Of a stretch of DNA of 46,423 nt, positions 32,771 to 42,067 are shown piece by piece (position 1 is the stretch's first letter; every line of letters starts with the position of its first letter). A model generated the notes under the pieces. It searched no databases. It was not told where the DNA came from and was given only the letters and a program-made list of their open reading frames with translations. The DNA comes from Gelidibacter salicanalis. Lineage in GTDB: Bacteria; Bacteroidota; Bacteroidia; Flavobacteriales; Flavobacteriaceae. The translations under genes and the position numbers were made by a program. The stretch covers positions 416 to 46,838 of the forward strand of contig NZ_JAEHJZ010000053.1 of NCBI RefSeq assembly GCF_016469035.1, in the 5' to 3' direction.

Positions 32771-35170
32771 TTAAAGGATCTGGTCTTCTTTATCATCATC
32801 CTCAGGAATAATGTTTATAGAAGGCTCTTTCAAGGTTTCCTTGTTGGCAATGCTCTTTTCTAAGGATAACAATAACGAAGGCAGCAAGAGTAGATTAGAT
32901 AACATCGCGAACAATAAAGTGGCTGAAACTAAAGCGCCTAATGCCACCGTGCCTCCAAAACTGGACAATGTAAATACCGAAAATCCAAAGAACAATACAA
33001 TGGAGGTGTAAAACATACTCACCCCAGTTTCCCTTAGGGCACCATAAACTGATTTTTTAATTTTCCAATTATTGGCCTGAAGTTCCTGACGGTATTTTGC
33101 CAGAAAGTGAATGGTATCATCTACAGAGATCCCAAAAGCAATGCTAAATACCAAAATTGTAGAGGGTTTTATAGGGACCCCTAAATATCCCATAAGTCCC
33201 GCCGTAATTATTAATGGTAATAAATTTGGAATTAAAGACACCACAATCATTCTAAAGGACCTGAACAGATAGGCCATAAATAAGGCAATCAAAAGAATGG
33301 CGAGTGATAGTGAAATGGCTAAATTTTTGACCAAGTAATTAGTGCCCTTTTGGAATACCAAGGCTTTTCCTGTCATGATAACGGTGTACTGTTTTTCTGG
33401 AAATAGTTTGTCAATTTGGGTTTGGAGATCCTCTTCAATACGTTCCATTTTATCTGTACCAATATCTTTCATAAAGGTAGTGATACGCGCATAACGTCCA
33501 GTACTGTCTACAAAACTCTTCAATAGATCAGCTTCTGTGCTGGAGTTTTTGGCGTAGGATAATATAAAACTATTTTCTTGGCTTGTAGGTAGCTGATAAT
33601 ACTTGGGATTGCCGTTGTAATACGCCTGTTTGGAATATTTGACCAAGCTGACTACAGATACAGGGCGTGAGAGTTGAGGGATGTCTTTAATATGTTCTTC
33701 CAGCTCATTCATGCGTTTAAGCGTACTCAATTTCATGACACCCTTTTTACGTTTGGTATCAATCATGATTTCTAAAGGCATAATGCCATTAAATTCATCT
33801 TCAAAAAAACGGATGTCTTTGAAAAACTCTGTGTCCTGAGGCATGTCTTCAATAAGGCTTCCTGAAATTTTAATTTGGAAAATCCCAATGATACTTAAGG
33901 TCAATAAACTTATTGCCGTAATGTAAATGGTGATGCGGCGTTGTTTTACCATGCGCGCCATCCAATCCACAAATCCAGTGGTCCAACGTCTGTTAAAATG
34001 GTCTAGATGACGTTCCTTAGGATAAGGCAAAAAGGTGTAGATGATCGGGATAATCAGTATGGAGAGTATAAAAATAGAAATGATACTCAAAGAGGCCACA
34101 ATACCAAACTCTTTTAACAAAGAACTTTCTGTTAATATAAAGGTGGCAAACCCAGAGGCTGTGGTCATATTCGTCATTAAGGTGGCATTACCAATTTTGG
34201 TGATGACCCGTTGCAATGACCTGACTTTATTGCCATGAAGTTTTACCTCGTGCTGATACTTGTTGATGAGAAAAATACAATTAGGGATGCCAATAACAAT
34301 GATCAATGGTGGGATTAGAGCGGTCAGTACGGTAATTTCATACCCCAAGAGCCCTATAATTCCAAAAGTCCACATAACGCCCACAGACACCACAAGAAGC
34401 GCAATGAGCGTGGCCCTAACCGATCTGAAAAACAAAAAGAAAATAAAGGAGGTTACCAAAAGGGCTGCGCCAATAAACAAGCCAATTTCATCCACTATAC
34501 TTTGCGAATTGAGGGTTCTGATATAAGGCATCCCTGAAACTCTGACATCTAAATCGTATTCCTCTTCAAATGCATTGACATTAGTTTCCAGAACGTCCAT
34601 GATAAAATCTTTCCTGGCGGCCGTATTGACAATATCTTTTTTAAGGTAAATAGCAGTTCTTATGGTACGTGTTTCTTTGTTAAAAAGGAAGTTGTCATAA
34701 AAGGGGTATTGCTGAAAAAGCTCTTGCTGTAAGGTGTCAATCTGTGCCAAAGACGTCAAGGAGTCTGATATGAAAGGTTGCAGATCAAACTTTTCCTTTT
34801 CCGTATTCTTGACAAGTTTTTGTAGGTCTTTTATTGAGAGAACGGTTTCAACTTCATCATACTGTTTAAAACTTTCAGAAAGTCTGTTCCATGCATTAAG
34901 TTTTTCAACCGTAAAAAGTGATGAATCTTTAACCCCAAGCACCACAAGATTGCCTTCTTCTCCAAAAATATCGAGAAATTTATTATAGGTCTGGTTGACC
35001 TCATGATCATTTGGCAGAAGATTCGCTTCGGTAAAAGTGAACCGCATGTTTTTCCATTGGGTGCTAAAAAACAGGGTTATCAATACGATAACGACGAGTA
35101 TCACAATTTTGTTACGCAATATTAGTCGCGCCACAACTTCCCAAAAACTTTTTGTAAACAGTTTAGACAT
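32771..35170 (-). CDS. MMPL/RND-superfamily exporter
   Basis: A 799-residue inner-membrane protein with about 12 TM helices in two repeats: one helix, a periplasmic domain, then five helices, and the same again. It resembles the 'efflux RND transporter, MMPL family' of Bacteroidota, of HpnN/SSD-like type, and ends with an acidic tail (EDDDKEDQIL). The segments TALIPPLIIVIGIPNCIFLINKY and SIAFGISVDDTIHFLAKYR are the equivalents of TM4 and TM10 with acidic residues. It is probably a lipid or hydrophobic-compound exporter; the substrate cannot be read. It follows the barrel gene by 50 bp, with its own -7-like box TAACTTTG at 35188-35195 (minus). Confidence 0.88.
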   Translation of the reverse strand: MSKLFTKSFWEVVARLILRNKIVILVVIVLITLFFSTQWKNMRFTFTEANLLPNDHEVNQTYNKFLDIFGEEGNLVVLGVKDSSLFTVEKLNAWNRLSESFKQYDEVETVLSIKDLQKLVKNTEKEKFDLQPFISDSLTSLAQIDTLQQELFQQYPFYDNFLFNKETRTIRTAIYLKKDIVNTAARKDFIMDVLETNVNAFEEEYDLDVRVSGMPYIRTLNSQSIVDEIGLFIGAALLVTSFIFFLFFRSVRATLIALLVVSVGVMWTFGIIGLLGYEITVLTALIPPLIIVIGIPNCIFLINKYQHEVKLHGNKVRSLQRVITKIGNATLMTNMTTASGFATFILTESSLLKEFGIVASLSIISIFILSILIIPIIYTFLPYPKERHLDHFNRRWTTGFVDWMARMVKQRRITIYITAISLLTLSIIGIFQIKISGSLIEDMPQDTEFFKDIRFFEDEFNGIMPLEIMIDTKRKKGVMKLSTLKRMNELEEHIKDIPQLSRPVSVVSLVKYSKQAYYNGNPKYYQLPTSQENSFILSYAKNSSTEADLLKSFVDSTGRYARITTFMKDIGTDKMERIEEDLQTQIDKLFPEKQYTVIMTGKALVFQKGTNYLVKNLAISLSLAILLIALFMAYLFRSFRMIVVSLIPNLLPLIITAGLMGYLGVPIKPSTILVFSIAFGISVDDTIHFLAKYRQELQANNWKIKKSVYGALRETGVSMFYTSIVLFFGFSVFTLSSFGGTVALGALVSATLLFAMLSNLLLLPSLLLSLEKSIANKETLKEPSINIIPEDDDKEDQIL

Positions 35171-35220
35171 AGCAATTTTTACTGGAGCAAAGTTAAAAAA
35201 ACAAAAGATTTGCCGTTCGT

Positions 35221-36504
35221 TTATAAGGTAATATTAAAAGTGAACTTGGCCGCCACGTTATCAGCAAACTCTGGTAAATGATAGCCTCCGTAACGGTAGG
35301 CAAAACTCAATCCAAAACCGAAAAGAATTTTGTTTATTTCAAAGCCAGCTTCAGAGTAGCCCTTGTTGAGCGTGCCAAAACTCACTTCCTGATGCCTATC
35401 AATATCATGCATATCCCCTATGGCGAAACGAGAAATCAATACCATTTGTGGTTGTAACCGTTTGGCAATATTAAAAGGCTTAAAATAGTGTTTCAGTTGC
35501 AATGTTGCAAACCTATCCGAAAAGAACTCATTAAAATACATGGTCTCAAAACTATTGATACCCGCTACTGAAAACCGTTGCAGGATGGTTTCTTTACCAA
35601 TATTGTTGGGGTAAGCATGGTACAAATGGGTCAGCGGGGTTTTGCCGGTCGCAATGCCACTAGTCAGCGTGGCTTCGGTAAAAGTGTCGCCAATCTCATC
35701 GTGATTTAATTTGTAAATAGTCCTAAAATCGGCTTTAAAGAAATTAAAATCGCTCCCCAATACATCTTTAAAATTTTTGGTCATTTGCAAGGTGAAATTT
35801 GGAAATCCTTCTTTTTCCATTTCTACATCGCCAATGGTTTCGAAGGTGTTGAAAGGGTTCCACTGTAAGGAAAGTTGTGCGCTACTCATCCTAAATTCCG
35901 TGTAAGCTGTGTTATCCACAAAAAACGTATAGTTATAGGTTGTGGTCACATTGCTTCTTGAAAGCTGGGTTTCAGAAAGTAAATACGGTGTAATTCTGTG
36001 TTCTAGAGAAATTGCTTTGGTAATGTGGTGATGAAAAAGATCAATATTCAATAGGCGCGGCTCAAAGAACGAAAAAAATCGTTTATCAGTCAAAAAAGTG
36101 GAGCTTCCAGTTTCTTGTAAATCGTCTGTATAGGAAAGGTTGACCCATGTTTGTGACGTTTTGGAAACTCTGAATCCGCCACCAATACTGTATTTGAAAT
36201 TATGATCCTTAAAACCATACACCACATACCCATTCATGCGGTATTTGTCTGAAAGGTTGTCATTGGTTCGTCCTCCCAAACCAGTTCTTACACCTTCATA
36301 TTGATTGTATTTAAACAAGTATCTCAGGTCAATATCAATATATTTGGTAGGGAAAAAGCCATTTCCAATCTGTTTGAAGAATTTACTCTTTTTGAGAGAG
36401 TCTTGTTGTACTACGGTGAGTGTATCTCCAACTTTAGAAGGGACTTGCGCTTGTGCTGACCATATACAAACAATAAAAAAGAGATAAGCACAGTATTTTT
36501 GCAT
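35221..36504 (-). CDS. Outer-membrane barrel related to the C-terminal part of DUF5686 proteins
   Basis: A 427-residue protein with a signal peptide (about 1-19, ending AQA/Q). Motifs such as YLFKYNQYEGVRTGLGGRTN, YRMNGYVVYGFKDHNFKYSIGGG, YHAYPNN and a C-terminal AAKFTFNITL resemble the barrel half of DUF5686/carboxypeptidase-regulatory-like proteins, which are usually about 800 residues. Here the N-terminal CarboxypepD-type domain is absent and the barrel starts right after a short linker, so it is a short stand-alone form. Same strand as the MMPL exporter downstream, so the two may work together. Confidence 0.7.
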   Translation of the reverse strand: MQKYCAYLFFIVCIWSAQAQVPSKVGDTLTVVQQDSLKKSKFFKQIGNGFFPTKYIDIDLRYLFKYNQYEGVRTGLGGRTNDNLSDKYRMNGYVVYGFKDHNFKYSIGGGFRVSKTSQTWVNLSYTDDLQETGSSTFLTDKRFFSFFEPRLLNIDLFHHHITKAISLEHRITPYLLSETQLSRSNVTTTYNYTFFVDNTAYTEFRMSSAQLSLQWNPFNTFETIGDVEMEKEGFPNFTLQMTKNFKDVLGSDFNFFKADFRTIYKLNHDEIGDTFTEATLTSGIATGKTPLTHLYHAYPNNIGKETILQRFSVAGINSFETMYFNEFFSDRFATLQLKHYFKPFNIAKRLQPQMVLISRFAIGDMHDIDRHQEVSFGTLNKGYSEAGFEINKILFGFGLSFAYRYGGYHLPEFADNVAAKFTFNITL

Positions 36505-36535
36505 AGTGAGGATGGCTGATTATTAATTTAGAACT

Positions 36536-36562
36536 AAAAAAAAGCGACTTGCGAGTCGCTTT
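36536..36562 (-). terminator. Terminator of pyrH-frr
   Basis: Perfect 9-bp stem AAAGCGACT/AGTCGCTTT with loop TGCG. On the minus strand it is followed by eight T residues (A at 36536-36543). It starts 5 bp after the frr stop. Confidence 0.93.
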
Positions 36563-36566
36563 GTAT

Positions 36567-37127
36567 TTAGACGGTCATGATTTCCTTTTCTTTTACCTCT
36601 AAGAAATCGTCAATCTTTTTAACGTATTTATCTGTTAATTGTTGTACGCTTTGCTCAGCATCTTTTTGAAGGTCTTCAGACACGTCCTCCAATTTCTTGA
36701 TTTCTGTATTCGCATCTTTTCTAGCGCTACGGACACCAATTTTAGCGTCTTCAGCTTCAGATTTAGCTTGTTTTGCTAAGTCGCGACGACGTTCTTCTGT
36801 CAGTGGTGGTACGTTGATAATAATAAGATCACCATTATTCATTGGGTTAAAACCTAAATTTGCAATTTGGATCCCTTTCTCAATTTCTTGGAGCATCTTT
36901 TTTTCCCATGGTTGAACTGAAATTGTTCTACCATCAGGAGTATTGACGTTGGCCACTTGAGATAGTGGCGTTTGAGCACCGTAATAATTAACCATTACGT
37001 TGCCCAACATTGCTGGACTGGCTTTACCAGCTCTAATATTTGTAAATTGTTTTTCAAGGTGCTTAATGGCATTATCCATTGCTTCTTGTGTACTATCTAA
37101 TATAAATTTAATGTCTTCGTTCATCAT
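36567..37127 (-). CDS. frr: Ribosome recycling factor
   Basis: Splits post-termination ribosomes together with EF-G. The 186 residues are the normal length and start MMNEDIKFILDSTQEAMDNAIKHLEKQFTNIRAGKASPAML; the RAGKASP signature is present, and PPLTEERRRDLAKQAKSEAEDAKIGVRSARKDAN is in the long helical domain. Either of two adjacent ATGs may be used. It follows pyrH by 56 bp, a conserved order. Confidence 0.97.
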   Translation of the reverse strand: MMNEDIKFILDSTQEAMDNAIKHLEKQFTNIRAGKASPAMLGNVMVNYYGAQTPLSQVANVNTPDGRTISVQPWEKKMLQEIEKGIQIANLGFNPMNNGDLIIINVPPLTEERRRDLAKQAKSEAEDAKIGVRSARKDANTEIKKLEDVSEDLQKDAEQSVQQLTDKYVKKIDDFLEVKEKEIMTV

Positions 37128-37183
37128 TAAAAATTTTAAATTCTAAAACATCAAAAAATGAGCCAAATGGCTTCGTTTTAGGG

Positions 37184-37891
37184 TTATAAATTAACTTTAG
37201 TTCCAATTTTTTCGCCTAAAACCACTTTTAAGAGGTTTCCTTTCTTGTTCATATCAAAAACAATAATTGGCAATTCATTTTCTTGACTCAGGGTGAAAGC
37301 GGTGGTATCCATAACCTTTAGTCCTTTGCGTAAGACATCGTCAAAAGTGATGTGGTCAAACTTTACAGCTGTGGTGTCTTTTTCAGGATCAGTATTGTAA
37401 ATGCCATCTACACGAGTGCCTTTTAAAATAACATCCGCTTCTATTTCAATAGCGCGTAAAACGGCAGCTGAATCTGTGGTGAAATAAGGATTCCCCGTGC
37501 CACCACCAAAAATGACCACACGGCCTTTTTCTAAATGACGCATGGCTTTCCTTCTAATAAAAGGTTCTGCAACTTGGTTGATATGCACAGCAGATTGTAA
37601 ACGTGTTGGGATACCAGCATCTTCTAAGGCGCTTTGCAGGGCCAGCCCGTTGATTACTGTGGCGAGCATGCCCATGTGGTCGCCTTGTACGCGGTCCATT
37701 CCGTTGCTTGCTCCTGCAACACCTCTAAAAATATTTCCTCCACCAATAACAATGGCTACTTCTACCCCTAATTTGGTGATGGTCGCAATGTCAGCAGCAT
37801 ATTCTGCCAATCGTTGCGGATCAATTCCGTACTGACGATCTCCCATTAATGCTTCGCCAGATAATTTGAGGAGAATTCTTTTGTATTTCAT
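37184..37891 (-). CDS. pyrH: UMP kinase
   Basis: Phosphorylates UMP to UDP. The 235-residue hexameric bacterial enzyme of the amino-acid-kinase fold shows the N-terminal [45 protein letters not shown]-type segment, and the [14 protein letters not shown] loop, followed by [14 protein letters not shown]. The start ATG overlaps the TGA of a possible 28-residue upstream ORF by 4 bp. The promoter is about 110 nt upstream; frr is downstream. Confidence 0.97.
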   Translation of the reverse strand: MKYKRILLKLSGEALMGDRQYGIDPQRLAEYAADIATITKLGVEVAIVIGGGNIFRGVAGASNGMDRVQGDHMGMLATVINGLALQSALEDAGIPTRLQSAVHINQVAEPFIRRKAMRHLEKGRVVIFGGGTGNPYFTTDSAAVLRAIEIEADVILKGTRVDGIYNTDPEKDTTAVKFDHITFDDVLRKGLKVMDTTAFTLSQENELPIIVFDMNKKGNLLKVVLGEKIGTKVNL

Positions 37892-37974
37892 GTGTTTACA
37901 TATTGTTTTTCAATGGACACATGCTGCTCGCCATTCATCATTCTGTTGGATATTAAAATTTTTAGCATGCTCAT
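37888..37974 (-). CDS. Possible 28-residue upstream ORF coupled to pyrH
   Basis: On the minus strand an ATG at 37974 opens a 28-codon frame (starting [17 protein letters not shown]) whose TGA (37888-37890) overlaps the pyrH start as ATGA. It lies entirely within the mRNA leader predicted from the promoter at 38001-38028. The exact ATGA overlap is the usual form of translational coupling, so a regulatory leader peptide for pyrH is plausible. There is no recognisable domain. It could be chance. Confidence 0.35.
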   Translation of the reverse strand: MSMLKILISNRMMNGEQHVSIEKQYVNT

Positions 37975-38000
37975 TTCATGTGTTGTTTTGAAAAGTTTAG

Positions 38001-38028
38001 CAAATATAGCGATTATTGTAATTTACAA
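38001..38028 (-). promoter_or_regulatory. pyrH-frr promoter
   Basis: On the minus strand TTG (38026-38028), a 17-nt spacer, and TATATTTG (38001-38008), a perfect -7 match. The implied leader to the pyrH ATG is about 100 nt. Confidence 0.65.
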
Positions 38029-38041
38029 AAGTAGAACTTGT

Positions 38042-38623
38042 TTAATTCCATCTTAAGGTTTCCATGATGTGCTTGATATCTTTCTTTAAGTATTCTGCCG
38101 CCGGTAATATAGAATCAAAATTTGGTTTGGCATAAAAATAAAGTGACCCATTAAGAAAGTGATTGACGCTATCCGTAACATAAAATTGGGATTGTGATGC
38201 GGCATTGCCACCAATTTCATAAAACATGCCGTACACCTTATGATCAGTGTTGGTATAGAGATTGCCTTCAATGGCATCAGCTTTTAGGGTGTGTTCCTGG
38301 GTCAGGTTTTGAGAATCTCTAATTAGCGGGATCAGGTTATCTTCAGTTACTTTTATATAGGTCAAATAAATGGTGCCTTTTAAAGACGGGTAGTTAATAT
38401 CTATGCCATACGTCTCATTCTTGGCGTCCACTTTAATATTTTTAATATCTGTGGCAAGTTTGTTTTTCTCAAAGGTAAACGGTAGGTTGAGCGAAATTTC
38501 TTCGTACTTTGCTTGCGGATAATCTAACCGCAAAAAGCCTTTTGGTTTAGGAACAGGATCCCCTCCACATGAAAAGCAGAGCGCAAGCGTTAAGGTGAGA
38601 ACAAAAAATTTGGCTTTTATCAT
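38042..38623 (-). CDS. gldD: Gliding motility lipoprotein GldD
   Basis: A 193-residue lipoprotein with lipobox CFSC (Cys19) followed by GGDPVPKPKGFLRLDYP, the recognisable opening of GldD. GldD is required for gliding motility in Flavobacterium johnsoniae, and its exact role is not settled. It overlaps gldE by 4 bp (ATGA), which is the conserved gldE-gldD pairing. The presence of this pair does not by itself prove that the organism glides. Confidence 0.92.
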   Translation of the reverse strand: MIKAKFFVLTLTLALCFSCGGDPVPKPKGFLRLDYPQAKYEEISLNLPFTFEKNKLATDIKNIKVDAKNETYGIDINYPSLKGTIYLTYIKVTEDNLIPLIRDSQNLTQEHTLKADAIEGNLYTNTDHKVYGMFYEIGGNAASQSQFYVTDSVNHFLNGSLYFYAKPNFDSILPAAEYLKKDIKHIMETLRWN

Positions 38624-39930
38624 TTTAAAATGGTGAATTTTACTTGTTTAATCCGCTTTTTATCTAAAGCTTCAATAGTAAACACGTAATTCTTGAAATT
38701 TATTTTACTATTGTGCCTCGGGAAAAGTCCAGAAATTTCGAGTACAAAACCAGCAATGGTTTCGGCTTCACCTTTATGGTTTTCAAAATCGGTGTCAGAG
38801 TCCAGATTCACAATTTTGTAAAAGTCCTTCAGTGGAGTTTTGCCATCAAAAGAGTAATTATTATCGTCAATTTTGGTGTAGATCAAATCGTCATCATCAA
38901 ACTCGTCGCTTATATCTCCAACAATTTCTTCAATAACATCTTCTAAAGACACCAGGCCTGAAGTGCCTCCATACTCGTCAACAACAACGGCTAAATGCAC
39001 TTTTTTCTCTTGAAACTCCGCCATTAAATCATCGAGTTTTTTATTCTCAGGGACGAAGAACGGATCACGTAACAATGCGGTCCAATCAAATTGTTTTCTA
39101 TCGATATAAGGCAGCAGATCTTTTACATATAAAATACCCACAACAGAATCAATGGAGTCTTTATAAACTGGAATTCTGGAATAGCCATTTTTGATGATTT
39201 CTGGAATGATTTCAGAATATTTCTGTTCTGTATGCAATGCAAAAATATCAATACGCGGTCGCATTACTTGTTTCGTATCTGTATTTCCAAAGGACACAAT
39301 ACCTTGCAGAATGCGATGTTCTTCCATAGTGGTTTCATGCTCGCCAGTAAGCTCTAAGGCTTGTGATAACTGATCTACACTAAGGTTTGATTTCTGTTTT
39401 CCCAATCTGTTGTGAATGCCAATAGTGATGGAGCGCATGGGTAAACTGATGGGCGAAAAAATCACATCTAAAACTCTTACCGGCTGCGCCATAAACATGG
39501 CGAACTTAATTCGGTTTCTGTTGGCGTATATTTTTGGAATAATTTCGCCGAAGAGCAAAATAAGAAAGGTAACTACAACTACTTCCAGCAGGAATTTTAG
39601 CCACATAATGCTAATTTGATGAAACAGAAACTCTCCAAGATAAGCAAACAGGATGACGATGGCAATATTAATAAAGTTATTGGCAACTAAGATGGTGGCC
39701 AATAGCTTTTTAGGGCGTTCTAAAAGCCTTGATATGGTCTGAAATGTCGTTGGGTTTTGCGCCAATCCGTCATCAATATCAGAACGGGATAAAGAGAAAA
39801 AGGCTACTTCAGCCCCAGAAATAAGGGCAGAGCAAGCAAGCAATATAAATAATAAGACAACACCAATAATTAAGGAGATGTTGTCAGAAGACTGAAGAAG
39901 GATAAGGAATTGTATGGGTTCAGGGTCCAA
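38620..39930 (-). CDS. gldE: Gliding motility-associated CNNM/CBS protein GldE
   Basis: A 436-residue hemolysin-C-like membrane protein. It has an N-terminal CNNM (DUF21) domain with four hydrophobic segments (about 15-200), then a CBS pair (MRPRIDIFALH... and the VHLAVVVDEYGGTSGLVSLEDVIEEIVGDISDEFD segment) and a C-terminal CorC_HlyC domain (NNYSFDGKTPLKDFYKIVN...). The family is linked to divalent-cation handling. The gene order mutY-ssb-gldE-gldD identifies it as GldE. Confidence 0.92.
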   Translation of the reverse strand: MDPEPIQFLILLQSSDNISLIIGVVLLFILLACSALISGAEVAFFSLSRSDIDDGLAQNPTTFQTISRLLERPKKLLATILVANNFINIAIVILFAYLGEFLFHQISIMWLKFLLEVVVVTFLILLFGEIIPKIYANRNRIKFAMFMAQPVRVLDVIFSPISLPMRSITIGIHNRLGKQKSNLSVDQLSQALELTGEHETTMEEHRILQGIVSFGNTDTKQVMRPRIDIFALHTEQKYSEIIPEIIKNGYSRIPVYKDSIDSVVGILYVKDLLPYIDRKQFDWTALLRDPFFVPENKKLDDLMAEFQEKKVHLAVVVDEYGGTSGLVSLEDVIEEIVGDISDEFDDDDLIYTKIDDNNYSFDGKTPLKDFYKIVNLDSDTDFENHKGEAETIAGFVLEISGLFPRHNSKINFKNYVFTIEALDKKRIKQVKFTILK

Positions 39931-39954
39931 TAGAAAAGAAGTTATTTAGATTTT

Positions 39955-40389
39955 TTAAAATGGTAAATCATCATTCTGTTCAGGTTCAGCACCATTTTTA
40001 TTTGGGTCTGATGCTTGAGGTGTCTGGTTTGACGCATGTTCTTGACTGTCATTTTTAGTGCTTAAAAATGTAAAGTCTGTACATTGGATTTCTGTAGAAT
40101 ACCGCTCGATACCCTTGTCATCATTCCATTTTCTTGTTTTGATCCGCCCTTCAATATACACTTTGTCGCCTTTGCTTAAATATTTTTCACATATTTCAGC
40201 CGCTTTATTGCGAACCACTATATTATGCCATTCCGTATTGCTAATGCGCTCATTGGTTTGTTTACTTGTATAGGTCTCGTTAGTGGCCAACGGGAAGCGT
40301 CCTACACAGTTTTTATCATCAAAATAGTGCATTTTCACATCATCACCTAAGTGACCAATTAACATGACTTTATTTAAAGTTCCTGACAT
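39955..40389 (-). CDS. ssb: Single-stranded DNA-binding protein
   Basis: A 144-residue SSB with an N-terminal OB-fold (MSGTLNKVMLIGHLGDDVKMHYF...VGRFPLATNE...TEWHNIVVRNKAAEICEKYLSKGDKVYIEGRI). A polar linker and the acidic tip DDLPF at the C-terminus bind partner proteins. It lies between mutY and gldE on the same strand, 24 bp before gldE. A -7-like box TAATTTTG lies about 20 nt upstream (minus strand, 40412-40419). Confidence 0.96.
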   Translation of the reverse strand: MSGTLNKVMLIGHLGDDVKMHYFDDKNCVGRFPLATNETYTSKQTNERISNTEWHNIVVRNKAAEICEKYLSKGDKVYIEGRIKTRKWNDDKGIERYSTEIQCTDFTFLSTKNDSQEHASNQTPQASDPNKNGAEPEQNDDLPF

Positions 40390-40564
40390 AACAGTTATTA
40401 GAATTTAAGTGCAAAATTAACCATTTGCACGGACTTTATTAAAAGTAATAAAAAAATGTGAGTTATTATTTATTGCGTTTGAATTTGTTATGGGGTGTTG
40501 ATGATCGTTTTTATATCCACGCCTCGGTTAACGCCCGTGTCATAGCCCATTGCAAACTTAAGGC

Positions 40565-41602
40565 TTAAAAAAACTCATCAATAAAATTACTGATCAATAT
40601 TGGTGTGGGGTGGTTTTTGATTTCGGTGATGGGAATACCCTTCTGAGGAAGCTGATCTATTTCAACAATCCAAAATTTGGTATGCAGATGCTGATGGGAA
40701 AGTTTGTGTACGATGTCTTTATTATTATAGAGACTAAAATCGAAAGCAGCGTCTTCAAAATAAGCACTTATAAAAGGATGCTTTTTAAAATCCGCTATTT
40801 TTAGTTTCTGATCGGTTTCTAATAATGGGAATTGATACAAATTTTGCCAAATGCCTTTGCTTGCCCTCTTTTGAAAAATCGTTTTTTTATCGGTAGATAA
40901 TAGGACCAGAAAATTAAAATACTTTGTGCTGACTTTTGTTTTGTTAAGTTTTACAGGCAGCTGATCAATCCGGTTTTTTTGAAGTGCTACGCAACTTTCA
41001 TTTAAAGGGCAGGTGTGGCAATAGGGGTTTTTAGGCTTGCATTGCACGGCGCCAAACTCCATAATGGCCTGATTATAATCTGATGGGTGTTCATGATCCA
41101 TTAAAGATGCGGCAAGTGCTTTAAACTCTTTTATCCCAATTGTGGAATTTATAGGGGTGTCAATCCCAAAGTAGCGCGACAATACTCTATAAACATTACC
41201 ATCAACAACTGCAGTGGGTTCTCCGTAGCAAATGGACGCTATGGCACTGGCGGTATAGTCGCCCACACCTTTTAGTTTTAAGAGGTCTTTATAGGTGTTT
41301 GGAAAGATGCCATTAAGATCATTGGCAATATGTTTGGCTGTGGTGTGTAAATTTCGGGCTCTAGAGTAATAGCCCAAACCTTGCCAAAGTTTTAAAACCT
41401 CGCCTTCTTGAGCATTGGCAAGATCAAAAACGGTGGGATATTTGCTAACGAAAGCATCGTAATATGGGAGTCCTTGAGCGATTTGGGTTTGTTGTAAAAT
41501 TATTTCCGATAACCAGATGTGATAGGGGTTTTTGGTTTTGCGCCAGGGGAGGTCGCGCTTATGTTCTGAATACCAAATAGTTAAAGTCTTGTTAAAATCC
41601 AT
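40565..41602 (-). CDS. mutY: A/G-specific adenine DNA glycosylase
   Basis: Removes adenine mispaired with 8-oxoguanine. The 345 residues show the HhH-GPD fold with catalytic Glu33 in WLSEIILQQTQ, the hairpin LKGVGDYTASAIASICYGEPTAVVDGNVYRV with Asp134, and the iron-sulphur cluster pattern C-x6-C-x2-C-x5-C (Cys188, 195, 198, 204). The C-terminal ~120 residues are the NUDIX-like 8-oxoG recognition domain. First gene before ssb-gldE-gldD. Confidence 0.96.
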   Translation of the reverse strand: MDFNKTLTIWYSEHKRDLPWRKTKNPYHIWLSEIILQQTQIAQGLPYYDAFVSKYPTVFDLANAQEGEVLKLWQGLGYYSRARNLHTTAKHIANDLNGIFPNTYKDLLKLKGVGDYTASAIASICYGEPTAVVDGNVYRVLSRYFGIDTPINSTIGIKEFKALAASLMDHEHPSDYNQAIMEFGAVQCKPKNPYCHTCPLNESCVALQKNRIDQLPVKLNKTKVSTKYFNFLVLLSTDKKTIFQKRASKGIWQNLYQFPLLETDQKLKIADFKKHPFISAYFEDAAFDFSLYNNKDIVHKLSHQHLHTKFWIVEIDQLPQKGIPITEIKNHPTPILISNFIDEFF

Positions 41603-41663
41603 TTATTTTTTTTAATCTCTACAAAAATAATCCTTTACAAGCTTAAATTTTAATTAATTAGGC

Positions 41664-41695
41664 TTGAAATATTGAAATTAAAATCCCTATATTTG
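41664..41695 (+). promoter_or_regulatory. Promoter of the HU gene
   Basis: TTG (41664-41666), a 21-nt spacer, and TATATTTG (41688-41695): one of the clearest Bacteroidota-type promoters in the window. The -7 box lies 41 nt before the ATG. Confidence 0.8.
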
Positions 41696-41736
41696 CAACC
41701 CTTATAATTAATAGATAAACCCTAAAATTAATAACA

Positions 41737-42024
41737 ATGACAAAAGCTGATATAGTAGCGAAAATTTCTGAGAAATTAGGAATTGAAAAAGGAGATGTTC
41801 AAGCGACCGTTGAAACCTTTATGGAGGAAGTTAAAACATCTTTAGAGAGTGGAGACAATGTGTATTTAAGAGGTTTTGGAAGCTTTATTGTTAAAACAAG
41901 AGCTGAGAAAACCGGTAGAAATATTTCTAAAAACACGACAATTAAAATACCAGCACACAACATTCCAGCATTTAAGCCTGCAAAAGTTTTTGTAGAAGGC
42001 GTTAAATCTAATGTTGAAGTATAG
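41737..42024 (+). CDS. HU/IHF-family DNA-binding protein
   Basis: A 95-residue nucleoid protein. MTKADIVAKISEKLGIEKGDVQATVETFMEEVKTSL is the helical base. The beta arms follow with GFGSFIVKTRAEKTGRNISKNTTIKIPAHNIPAFKPAK, which includes the IHF/HU signature with the Pro of the arm tip region. It is divergent from mutY and probably in one transcript with the tiny basic peptide downstream. Confidence 0.95.
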   Translation: MTKADIVAKISEKLGIEKGDVQATVETFMEEVKTSLESGDNVYLRGFGSFIVKTRAEKTGRNISKNTTIKIPAHNIPAFKPAKVFVEGVKSNVEV

Positions 42025-42067
42025 TAAACATATAAAAGGAAACATTAATTTAAAAAAGACTTGATTT

